Source of the DNA: Gp6-AA40 sp035496255
GTDB lineage: Bacteria > Acidobacteriota > Vicinamibacteria > Vicinamibacterales > UBA2999
Direction: 5' to 3'
Assembly: GCA_035496255.1 (NCBI GenBank)
Contig: DATJEU010000032.1
Span: 1 to 64,000 of the forward strand
Length of the DNA: 64,000 nt
In this document: piece by piece, positions 16,867 through 23,990 of the stretch
Numbering within the stretch: the first letter of the stretch is position 1
Layout of the letters: each line of letters begins with the position of its first letter
The notes under the pieces: model-generated
Database searches by the model: none
What the model was told of the DNA's origin: nothing
Seen by the model: the letters and a program-made list of their open reading frames with translations, nothing else
Position numbers and translations under genes: made by a program

Positions 16867-18423
16867 TTACGTTCCGACCTTCCTGATAATCGCGCTCACA
16901 TCGTCAGGCGCAATCAGGTCTCCAGCCGTCCAGCCATCGAGGTTGTATTCGGCCATGCACCGCTCGGCGAAGCCGGTGAATCGCTTCGACGCGCCGGTGG
17001 CGTCGGCCACCATCAGCGTCTCGAAGCGGATGCTCTCGTGGTTGCCGAAGTAGTTGCGCTCGTACAGCTCGTGGCGTCCGCCGAACTCGCTGCCGATGGC
17101 ATCCCACAGCAGCTTCATCAGCTTCACTCGATCCTCCGCTGAATACCCGTTCGAGCCGCGGACGAATTGATCGAGGTACGGCCGCAGCTCCGGCACCTTG
17201 AAATCGAGCGCGCTCGACGGCAGGTAGATCAGCGCGCTGGCCAGCGTGTTCTCGATGATCTCCTTGATCTTCGGATACGCCGTGCTCGCCATCACGCGAT
17301 AGGCCAGGCCGTAATCGAGATTCGGAAGCACGAAGTCGCCGACCCACGCGCCAGGCGTCCGCGCCATCGCGTCGGTGAGCCCCCAGAACAAATTGCGCCA
17401 GGCGATCACTTCACCGACCTGCGCCTGCACGCCGCGGAACTCTTTCGCGCCTGTTGCTTCGACCGCCTTCAGCAGCAGCCCGGCCAGGAAGTCCATCTTC
17501 ACCGCCAGGCGCGTGCATCCCTGGAACATGAATCGCGGAAGGAAACCTGACCGCGGGAAGAAGTTGTTGACCTTGTCGATATCCCCGTAGGCGAAGACGT
17601 TTTCCCACGGCACCAGCACCTTGTCGAAGACGAGGATCGAGTCGTTCTCGTCCATGCGGCTCGACAACGGATAGTCGAACGGCGTCCCCATGGTCGCGGC
17701 CGTCATCTCGTACGAGGGACGGCAGAACAGCTTTACGCCGGGCGCGCCGGTGGGCACCATGCAGACGAAGGCAAACGGCTTCGTCTTGATCGGCAGCGCG
17801 CCGTTGTTGGCGATGAAGTTGAAATGCGTCAGGGTCGACGTGGTCGCCACGACCTTCGCGCCGCTCACGATCAGGCCGGCGTCGGTCTCTTCCACGACGT
17901 GCATGTAGACGTCCTGCACCTCGTCGAGCGGCTTGTTGCGATCCACCGGCGGATTGACGATGGCGTGGTTGACGAAGGAAACCTCTTCCTGGACGCGGGC
18001 GTACCAGCGGCGGGCGTTGCCATCGTACGGTTCGTAGAACGCGGCGTTCGCGCCGAGCGTGGCGAGGAAGGCCGCCTTGTAGTCGGGACTCCGGCCGATC
18101 CAGCCGTACGACGTGCGCGCCCAGTCCGCGATCGCGTCGCGCGCCGCGACGAGCTCCTCGACATTGCGTGACGGGCGATAGAAGCGATGCGTGTAGCCGC
18201 CGCTGCCGGTGTCGGTTGGTATCGTCAGCACCGACTTCCGCGCCGGATCGTGCAGCGCGTCGTACATGCGCGCGATCATCCTGGCGGTGTTGCGGAACGC
18301 CGGATGCGTGGTCACGTCCTTGACGCGCTCGCCATAGATCCAGATCTCGCGGTCGTCGCGAAGCGAGTCGAGATATTCCGCACCGGTGAGTGGGCGATTC
18401 CTGCCCGTGCTGTAGCTGGTCAC
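16867..18423 (-). CDS. FADH2-dependent phenol monooxygenase, HpaB/TftD family
   Basis: The 518-residue protein is full length for the 4-hydroxyphenylacetate 3-hydroxylase/chlorophenol 4-monooxygenase family: TGAEYLDSLRDDREIWIYGE at the start, a body segment SSRMDENDSILVFDKVLVPWENVF, and RHELYERNYFGNHE near the C-terminus are typical. Such enzymes use reduced flavin supplied by a separate reductase to hydroxylate phenols, often with loss of halide or nitro groups. With hydroxyquinol- and hydroquinone-cleaving enzymes nearby, para- or ortho-hydroxylation of a substituted phenol is likely. No flavin reductase gene is seen in this window. Start GTG 18423. Confidence 0.87.
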   Translation of the reverse strand: MTSYSTGRNRPLTGAEYLDSLRDDREIWIYGERVKDVTTHPAFRNTARMIARMYDALHDPARKSVLTIPTDTGSGGYTHRFYRPSRNVEELVAARDAIADWARTSYGWIGRSPDYKAAFLATLGANAAFYEPYDGNARRWYARVQEEVSFVNHAIVNPPVDRNKPLDEVQDVYMHVVEETDAGLIVSGAKVVATTSTLTHFNFIANNGALPIKTKPFAFVCMVPTGAPGVKLFCRPSYEMTAATMGTPFDYPLSSRMDENDSILVFDKVLVPWENVFAYGDIDKVNNFFPRSGFLPRFMFQGCTRLAVKMDFLAGLLLKAVEATGAKEFRGVQAQVGEVIAWRNLFWGLTDAMARTPGAWVGDFVLPNLDYGLAYRVMASTAYPKIKEIIENTLASALIYLPSSALDFKVPELRPYLDQFVRGSNGYSAEDRVKLMKLLWDAIGSEFGGRHELYERNYFGNHESIRFETLMVADATGASKRFTGFAERCMAEYNLDGWTAGDLIAPDDVSAIIRKVGT

Positions 18424-18440
18424 GCGCGCGGTTGTATCAC

Positions 18441-18517
18441 GTACTTGCAGGGCCGGTCTTGCTTTTTAGACCGGCCGACGTGGCGCATCTAAAAGGCAAG
18501 ATGCGCCCTACGGGTAC
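18441..18517. repeat. Dual-hairpin repeat, copy F
   Basis: Outer arms GTACTTGCAGGG and CCCTACGGGTAC; hairpins GGCCGGTCT/AGACCGGCC (TGCTTTTT loop) and GGCGCATCT/AGATGCGCC (AAAAGGCA loop). Same orientation as copy A. It lies between the monooxygenase start and the stop of the DODA-type gene. Confidence 0.85.
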
Positions 18518-18520
18518 TGG

Positions 18521-19321
18521 TTACGCGGCCAAGAAATGAAACGCCGACAGCCGCAGCCCGGCGAACGTGTTGTTATAGGCGAGACGGGCCGGGTCGTCGC
18601 CGGCGGCGCCCGTCGCGACCATCAGCGGAAGCAGGTGTTCCTCGCGCGGGTGGGCGAGGCGCGCCGCCGGCGCCGAGGACCAGTCGATCAGGCGACGGTC
18701 GCGTGCGCTCGGGTCCAGTGCCATCGTGTCGCGCAGCCACGCATCGAACGTCTCCGCGATCGGCGCCGAGCGGGGATCGCGGAAGATCCGCAGGTTATGA
18801 AACGTCATGCCGCTGGCGATGATGAAGATCCCTTCATCACGCAGCGGCGCGATCGCGCGGCCAAGCGCCAGGTGCTGCGTCGGATCGAGTCCGTGCACGA
18901 GCGACAACTGCACCACCGGAATGTCCGCGTCCGGATACGCCAGCTTGAGCGGCACGAACGTGCCGTGGTCGTAGCCGCGCGCGGGATCTTCAGCGGTCCG
19001 AAAGCCGGCACGCTGGATCGATTCCTCTATGTGCCGTGCGAGACCGGGATCGCCGGGTGCGGGCCAGGTGATGTGATACGACTCCGGCGGAAAGCCGTAG
19101 TAGTCGTAGAGCATCGGCGGGTGGGGTGACGTCATCACCGACGGCACCGGCGCTTCCCAATGCGCCGATACCACCAGCAGCGCGCGCGGCCGCTGCGGCG
19201 GGACCGACGCGACGGTTGTCAGATAACCAGCAAGATCGGCGACGTCCTCCGCCGGAAAGCCGGTGTCGACGAACGGCCAGGGACCGCCGCCGTGCGGGAT
19301 GAAGACAACCGGCATGCGCAT
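18521..19321 (-). CDS. DODA-type (class III extradiol-like) dioxygenase
   Basis: ATG 19321 (MRMPVVFIPHGGGPWPF) is preferred; the frame opens 63 bases earlier but conserved sequence begins here. The protein is about 266 residues and shows the LigB/DODA metal site: His in IPHGGGPWPF, His in SAHWE, and a later REEHLLPLMVATGAA. DODA proteins open dihydroxylated aromatic rings; in bacteria many are of unknown substrate. It lies downstream of, and is transcribed with, nothing obvious except the monooxygenase gene, and diverges from the asparagine-synthetase-like cassette across about 74 bases. Confidence 0.85.
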   Translation of the reverse strand: MRMPVVFIPHGGGPWPFVDTGFPAEDVADLAGYLTTVASVPPQRPRALLVVSAHWEAPVPSVMTSPHPPMLYDYYGFPPESYHITWPAPGDPGLARHIEESIQRAGFRTAEDPARGYDHGTFVPLKLAYPDADIPVVQLSLVHGLDPTQHLALGRAIAPLRDEGIFIIASGMTFHNLRIFRDPRSAPIAETFDAWLRDTMALDPSARDRRLIDWSSAPAARLAHPREEHLLPLMVATGAAGDDPARLAYNNTFAGLRLSAFHFLAA

Positions 19322-19395
19322 GCGATCAGCGTAATCGGGATCGCGATGATTCGAGCCTGACGGTCGAGGTCGGCCCGTTCGCATACACTTGCCGC

Positions 19396-20763
19396 ATGCT
19401 CGAAGGGGTTGAACGTCTCGTCGATCTCGTTGGGGTCCGGGCCACGGCGCTTACCGGCGCGACGCCGGCGGACGTGGCGGATGCCGTCGCGCGGGGCGAT
19501 GTCGATCGGCTTGCCGCGACCGACGGCCACTTTGCCGCGGTCGGTCGGGAGGAGAGGACCGTCCGGCTCTCACGCACGATCGGCCAGCCGCTGCGCTACT
19601 TCGTCGCGAAGATGTACCACGGTCCGTTCCTGGTGGTCGCCGACCGGATGGACCGGATGTTCGACTGGTGCCAGGAGCAGCGGATCGGCTGGCAATTCGA
19701 TCCGATCTACACGCGCATGGTGCCGGCCCACTACCTGATCGAGATCGATCAGGTCGGATGCCCCGATCCAATGCCGCGCTATCGCCGGTTCTTCAATCCC
19801 CCGATCGCGCAAGGGCCGGCGGACATCGAGGCTGCCGGCGCGGCCTACATGCAGGCCGCGTACGAGTCGTTGCGATCGTGGATCGCGCGCGTGCCGGCGG
19901 ACCAGCCGATTGGTGTGGCGTTTTCCGGCGGCATCGACAGCACCGCGACGTTCGTGCTCGCGCAACGCGTGCTTGCCGACCTGGGGCGCAGCCCGCTGCA
20001 CCTGCGCGCGTTCACGCTGGACCTGGGCGGCGGCATCGATGCGAGGCAGGCTCGGGCGACCCTGGCCGCGCTCGGGTGCGAAGCGCAGCTCGAGGTGATC
20101 ACGGCCTCGCCAACCGACGTCGATCTCGAGGAGGCGATTCGCACGATCGAGGACTACCATCCGCTGGACGTTGAGTGCGCTGCCACCGCGCTCGTCCTCT
20201 TGCGTGTCATCCGCGACCGGTATCCGTCGCTGCGGTACCTGATCGACGGCGACGGCGGCGACGAGAACCTCAAGTCGTATCCGCTCGAAGATTCGGATCT
20301 CACGCTGTCGAGCATCCTGCGCAACCCGCTGCTGTACCAGGAAGGCTGGGGCGTGGACGCCATCAAGCACAGCGTGGTGTATTCCGGTGGCCTTTCGCGC
20401 GGCTACGTCCGCACGTGTGCGCCAGCGGCCGCTTATGGCTTCGAGGCGTTTTCGCCGTTCAGCGTGCGATCGGTGATCGCAGCTGCGGCGGCGATTCCAT
20501 TCGAGCAGGTGCTCGAGGGCAGTGTCGAGCGCTTGTACGCGTTGAAGCGCGACGTGGTGACGGCCGGAATCCGATCGATCACCGGGATCGACATGCCCGC
20601 GAATCCCAAGCGGCGCTTCCAGGATGGGGCGTTGGCCACACCACGCACCCGCGTGGCGAAGGCGTGGTGCCGCCAGGTCTTCAATCGCATCTGGGAAAAT
20701 CGATTGCGCGAGGCGAACGACAACCTCAGCGAGCGGCGATCCGGCAACGAGATGACCGTGTGA
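19396..20763 (+). CDS. Asparagine-synthetase-like ATP-dependent amide synthetase lacking the glutaminase half
   Basis: This 455-residue protein has an intact ATP-pyrophosphatase loop SGGIDST (residues 177-183), a downstream DGDGGDENLKSYP and the usual asparagine-synthetase C-domain layout. The N-terminal part keeps only the later strands of the glutaminase domain (DGHFAAVG, LVVADRMDRMF) and has no N-terminal Cys nucleophile, so it cannot use glutamine in the normal way. Similar truncated relatives include beta-lactam synthetases and lasso cyclases, which adenylate a carboxylate and make an intramolecular or free-amine amide. It starts a coupled three-gene cassette; its stop overlaps the next start (GTGA). 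Confidence 0.82.
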   Translation: MLEGVERLVDLVGVRATALTGATPADVADAVARGDVDRLAATDGHFAAVGREERTVRLSRTIGQPLRYFVAKMYHGPFLVVADRMDRMFDWCQEQRIGWQFDPIYTRMVPAHYLIEIDQVGCPDPMPRYRRFFNPPIAQGPADIEAAGAAYMQAAYESLRSWIARVPADQPIGVAFSGGIDSTATFVLAQRVLADLGRSPLHLRAFTLDLGGGIDARQARATLAALGCEAQLEVITASPTDVDLEEAIRTIEDYHPLDVECAATALVLLRVIRDRYPSLRYLIDGDGGDENLKSYPLEDSDLTLSSILRNPLLYQEGWGVDAIKHSVVYSGGLSRGYVRTCAPAAAYGFEAFSPFSVRSVIAAAAAIPFEQVLEGSVERLYALKRDVVTAGIRSITGIDMPANPKRRFQDGALATPRTRVAKAWCRQVFNRIWENRLREANDNLSERRSGNEMTV

Positions 20764-21611
20764 GCAAGGCGATCCTGGACCCTGCGCGCGCCTATGCTGC
20801 GCTCCACGAGCTCGAGCTCGACGCCGCCGGCATGCTGGCGCCCACCGCCGTCGTCTTTCTCACCAACCGGCAGTGCCCGTTCACCTGCGTCATGTGTGAC
20901 CTGTGGGTCAACACGTTGGACGAGAGGCTGCCGGCAGGGGCCATCCCGCAGCAGATTCGTACCGCGCTGGCGTCGCTTCCCGCGGCCAGGCAGATCAAGT
21001 TGTACAACGCCGGCAGCTTCTTCGATCCGCAGGCGATTCCGCCGGACGATGACGAGGAAATCGGGAGGGTGGTCGCGGGCTTCGATCGCGTCATCGTCGA
21101 AGCGCACCCGGCATTTCTGCGCGGGCCGTACGGCGACCGCTGCCTGGCGTTCCGGGATATGTTGCGCCGCGGTCGCGCCCTCGCCCATCGCGTGGGCGGC
21201 CGACTCGAAGTCGCGATCGGTCTCGAAACCGTGAACAGCGACGTGCTGGAGCGGTTGAACAAGTGGATGACCGTCGACGATTTTCACGACGCGGTCGCGT
21301 TCCTCCGCACGCACGATATCGACGCGCGTGCCTTCATCCTGCTGCAGCCGCCCTACATGTGTCCCGAGGACGCCGTCGAGTGGGCGTGCCGCTCGATCGA
21401 CGTCGCCTTCGACGCCGGCTGCGGCGTCTGCTCGATCATTCCGACTCGCGGGGTGACGCCGCCGCCGACGCTGGACATGCTCGAGGCCGTCATCGAGTAC
21501 GGCATCAGGCTTGGCCGCGGGCGCGTCTTCGCGGATCTCTGGAACGCCGACGAGACCCGCGCGACACGACTGCGCCTGATGAACCAGACCCAGCGAATCC
21601 CCAGGCCGTGA
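20760..21611 (+). CDS. Radical SAM protein, RaSEA/TIGR01210-like
   Basis: The GTG at 20760, overlapping the upstream stop, gives 283 residues. The [4Fe-4S] SAM motif is CPFTCVMC (Cys39, 43, 46; CX3CX2C). Further landmarks are KLYNAGSFFDP, VEAHPAFL, VAIGLETVNSDVLERLNK and DLWNADETRATRLRLMNQ. From memory these resemble the small Elp3-type radical SAM family that includes archaeosine synthase subunit RaSEA, a C-N bond enzyme. There is no extra iron-sulphur domain, though Cys residues occur in YMCPED and AGCGVCS. The stop overlaps the next start by 4 bases. Confidence 0.85.
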   Translation: MSKAILDPARAYAALHELELDAAGMLAPTAVVFLTNRQCPFTCVMCDLWVNTLDERLPAGAIPQQIRTALASLPAARQIKLYNAGSFFDPQAIPPDDDEEIGRVVAGFDRVIVEAHPAFLRGPYGDRCLAFRDMLRRGRALAHRVGGRLEVAIGLETVNSDVLERLNKWMTVDDFHDAVAFLRTHDIDARAFILLQPPYMCPEDAVEWACRSIDVAFDAGCGVCSIIPTRGVTPPPTLDMLEAVIEYGIRLGRGRVFADLWNADETRATRLRLMNQTQRIPRP

Positions 21612-23191
21612 CCGCGCCGCTCGAGACCGACATCGCGATTGTCGGTTCCGGCTTTGGCGGATCGATTCTCGCGATGATCGCCAGGCGCCTCGGGTTGCGC
21701 GTCGCGCTGCTGGAAAGGTGTACGCATCCGCGGTTCGCCATCGGCGAGTCAGCCTCGCCGCTGGCCGGTGTGATTCTCGAGCAGCTCGCCCGGCGCTACG
21801 ACCTGCCGCGTCTGGAGCCGCTGGCCACGTATGGCGCGTGGCGGCGTCACTATCCGCACGTGACCTGCGGACTCAAGCGCGGATTTACGTACTACAAGCA
21901 CACGGCAGGCGAGCGGTTTGCGAGCCGTTCGGATCGTGCCAACGAGCTCCTCGTCGCGGCGAGCCCGAGCGATGAACTGTCCGACACGCACTGGCTGCGC
22001 GCAGATGTCGATCACTTTCTGGTTCAGGAAGCGATCGCCCTCGGCGTTGAGTACGTGGACGATCTGCTGATCGACGAGGTCAACTGGAGTCCTGGCGATG
22101 TGCGGCTCACTGGCTGTCGACGCGGCGTCATCACGCGCGTTGCCGCCCGTTTCCTCGTCGATGCGAGCGGTCCGCACGGATTCCTGAGCCGCGCGCGCGG
22201 CATATCGGATTCCGGGTTCGACGGCTATCCCGCCACGCAGGCGCTGTTCTCGCATTTCACCGGCGTCGCGCGGTGCGCGGACATGCCCGAGTACGCGCCA
22301 CGGGGCTTTCCCGAATCCCGACCTTCGGAACGTCCGCCATACGCGCCAGACGCGGCCGCGCTGCACCACGTGTTCGACGATGGGTGGATGTGGGTGTTGC
22401 GGTTCGACAATGGCGTGACGAGCGCGGGCGTTGCGGTAACCGATGCGCTCGCGGCCGACATCCGCCTCGGCGACGGTGAGCCGGCGTGGCGGCGGCTGCT
22501 GGCGCGCTATCCCTCCATCGCGGCACAGTTCGGCGACGCGACACCAATCCGCGAGTTCACGTGGATGCCGCGCATCGCCTGGCGCAGTTCGATCGCCGCC
22601 GGCGATCGATGGGCGATGCTGCCGTCGGCGGCGGCGTTCGTCGATCCACTGTTCTCGACCGGCATTCCGCTCACGCTGCTCGGCATTGAGCGCCTGGCGC
22701 GCGCGCTGGAAGGTTCAACCCTGTGGGGCGAGCCGGGTCAGGCTCGCGCGCGCGGACCTGACACGGTCCGGCCCGCGATTGCCGTTTCGCTGGACGAAGC
22801 CGATCACGTGGCGCGGTTCATTGCCGGCTGCTACGCGGCGTTCCCGCGCTTCGACGACTTCGTCGCGTGGTCGATGTTCTACTTCGCCACCGCGAGCTTC
22901 AGCGAAATGTCGCGCCGGCTGCACGGGGACCGCTCGCGTGGGTTCATGGGTGCGGATGACGGGCGTCTTACCCACGCGATGGTGGAACTGTCGCCGGCGC
23001 GCGCCGGGACCGCTGCGCGGATCCGGGCTTATGGCGCGCGCGTGGCCGACGCGATCGCCCCGATCAACGTCGCCGGTCTGGCGGACGTCTCCAGGCGGAA
23101 CTGGTACGGAATTGACGTGGAAGAAACCGTCGCCGCGGCGGCGAAGCTCGGAGCCGAGCCGGATCAGGTTCGATCGATGTTCACGACGTAG
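21608..23191 (+). CDS. Halogenase-like FAD-dependent oxidoreductase with an in-frame repeat
   Basis: From GTG 21608 the protein is 527 residues. An N-terminal dinucleotide fold VGSGFGGS is followed by FAIGESASPLAG (the GES motif of the tryptophan-halogenase/geranylgeranyl-reductase group), a DASGPHGFLSR motif and a second FAD motif FVDPLFSTGIPLTL. The halogenase WxWxIP motif is replaced by WMWVLRF, so halogenation is not expected; oxidation or reduction is more likely. Residues about 373-385 (WGEPGQARARGPD) come from a dispersed repeat. It is translationally coupled to the radical SAM gene. Confidence 0.85.
   Translation: MTAPLETDIAIVGSGFGGSILAMIARRLGLRVALLERCTHPRFAIGESASPLAGVILEQLARRYDLPRLEPLATYGAWRRHYPHVTCGLKRGFTYYKHTAGERFASRSDRANELLVAASPSDELSDTHWLRADVDHFLVQEAIALGVEYVDDLLIDEVNWSPGDVRLTGCRRGVITRVAARFLVDASGPHGFLSRARGISDSGFDGYPATQALFSHFTGVARCADMPEYAPRGFPESRPSERPPYAPDAAALHHVFDDGWMWVLRFDNGVTSAGVAVTDALAADIRLGDGEPAWRRLLARYPSIAAQFGDATPIREFTWMPRIAWRSSIAAGDRWAMLPSAAAFVDPLFSTGIPLTLLGIERLARALEGSTLWGEPGQARARGPDTVRPAIAVSLDEADHVARFIAGCYAAFPRFDDFVAWSMFYFATASFSEMSRRLHGDRSRGFMGADDGRLTHAMVELSPARAGTAARIRAYGARVADAIAPINVAGLADVSRRNWYGIDVEETVAAAAKLGAEPDQVRSMFTT
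22725..22760. repeat. Palindromic dispersed repeat, copy 2 (inside a gene)
   Basis: GGGGCGAGCC, four bases, CAGGCTCGC and a GCGCGGACCTG tail match the intergenic unit at 4247-4283 almost base for base except in the loop. It keeps the reading frame of the FAD oxidoreductase gene and encodes part of a surface-like segment. Confidence 0.7.
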
Positions 23192-23345
23192 ATCCTTTTC
23201 CGCCGATCCGTTCCCGGGCGGGTACTGGCGGCCTGCTCGTGGCGGCTTCCCGACCAACGCGGTCTCCGCCTGGAGCCAGCGACCGTGCCGATCGACGTGG
23301 TCATGATCGATTGCGTCGGGAAACGCGTCGGGAACTCACCGGCGT

Positions 23346-23960
23346 TCACGACCGCTTTGGTCGTGCCGCGGCCAGCGCCGCGAATGCCGCGTAGAACACT
23401 TCGTCGGGATAGAGCTCCGGGGTGAGCAGACGCTGGAGCACGAGGCCCTCGATCAGCGCGTGAATCACGCGCACGAGGTGATCGGCCGGCATCGGCAGCG
23501 GTTGATCCTTCTCGAAGGCGCGCAGCCATTCGGCGCCGAGCTCGAAACTACCGGCCGTGATCTCGAGCACGCGGGCGCGCAGGTCCTGATTGGTGAGCGC
23601 GAAGGCGATGCCGGTGAGGCGGCCGACGGCGGCCGTCTGCCGTTCGGCGACAGCCGCGAGCGTGGCCTCGGCAAGCGCGTGCATCATCTCTGGAAAGGTG
23701 GCGCCGGGTTTCAGGCGTGGTTTGATCGGCGCCCAGTATTTCTCACCGAGCGCCGTGAAGAGCTCCTCGCGATTGCGAAAGTTGCCGTAGATCGCGCCGG
23801 TCGTCATCCCCGCGCGCCGTGCGACCTCCTCCAGGGTGGTCCGAGCGTAGCCCTTCTCACGTACGAGTGCTCTTGCCGCTTCCAGCAAGGCGAGCCGCGT
23901 GCGGTCACGCTTGTCGCCCTTCGGCCTCCGCCGGCTGTGTTGTGGGCTAGACTCCAGCAT
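23346..23960 (-). CDS. TetR family transcriptional regulator
   Basis: The ATG at 23960 (MLESSPQHSRRRPKGD) is chosen; an upstream frame runs antisense through the hydrolase gene. The 204-residue protein has the TetR helix-turn-helix: ALVREKGYARTTLEEVARRAGMTTGAIYGNFRNREELF. The C-terminal ligand domain is helical and not diagnostic. It is divergent from the serine hydrolase gene, with an AT-rich palindrome between them, so it probably represses that gene and itself. Confidence 0.9.
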   Translation of the reverse strand: MLESSPQHSRRRPKGDKRDRTRLALLEAARALVREKGYARTTLEEVARRAGMTTGAIYGNFRNREELFTALGEKYWAPIKPRLKPGATFPEMMHALAEATLAAVAERQTAAVGRLTGIAFALTNQDLRARVLEITAGSFELGAEWLRAFEKDQPLPMPADHLVRVIHALIEGLVLQRLLTPELYPDEVFYAAFAALAAARPKRS

Positions 23961-23990
23961 AAAAAATAATATACATATTTTATATGTTTG
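23961..23990. promoter_or_regulatory. AT-rich palindrome, candidate TetR operator
   Basis: ACATAT (23973-23978), TTT, ATATGT (23982-23987) is a perfect palindrome inside an extremely AT-rich stretch in an otherwise GC-rich window. It occupies the 23-base gap between the TetR gene and the first possible ATG of the hydrolase, and could serve as promoter and operator for both. Confidence 0.6.

Noticed and set aside
21608..23191. Call as tryptophan halogenase
   Set aside because: The WxWxIP motif is replaced by WMWVLRF, so only the broader FAD oxidoreductase family is supported.
23192..23345. Short frames after the cassette as a possible precursor peptide gene
   Set aside because: A GTG frame exists near 23284 but has no ribosome site, and it reads into the antisense of the TetR gene without a peptide-like leader or core.
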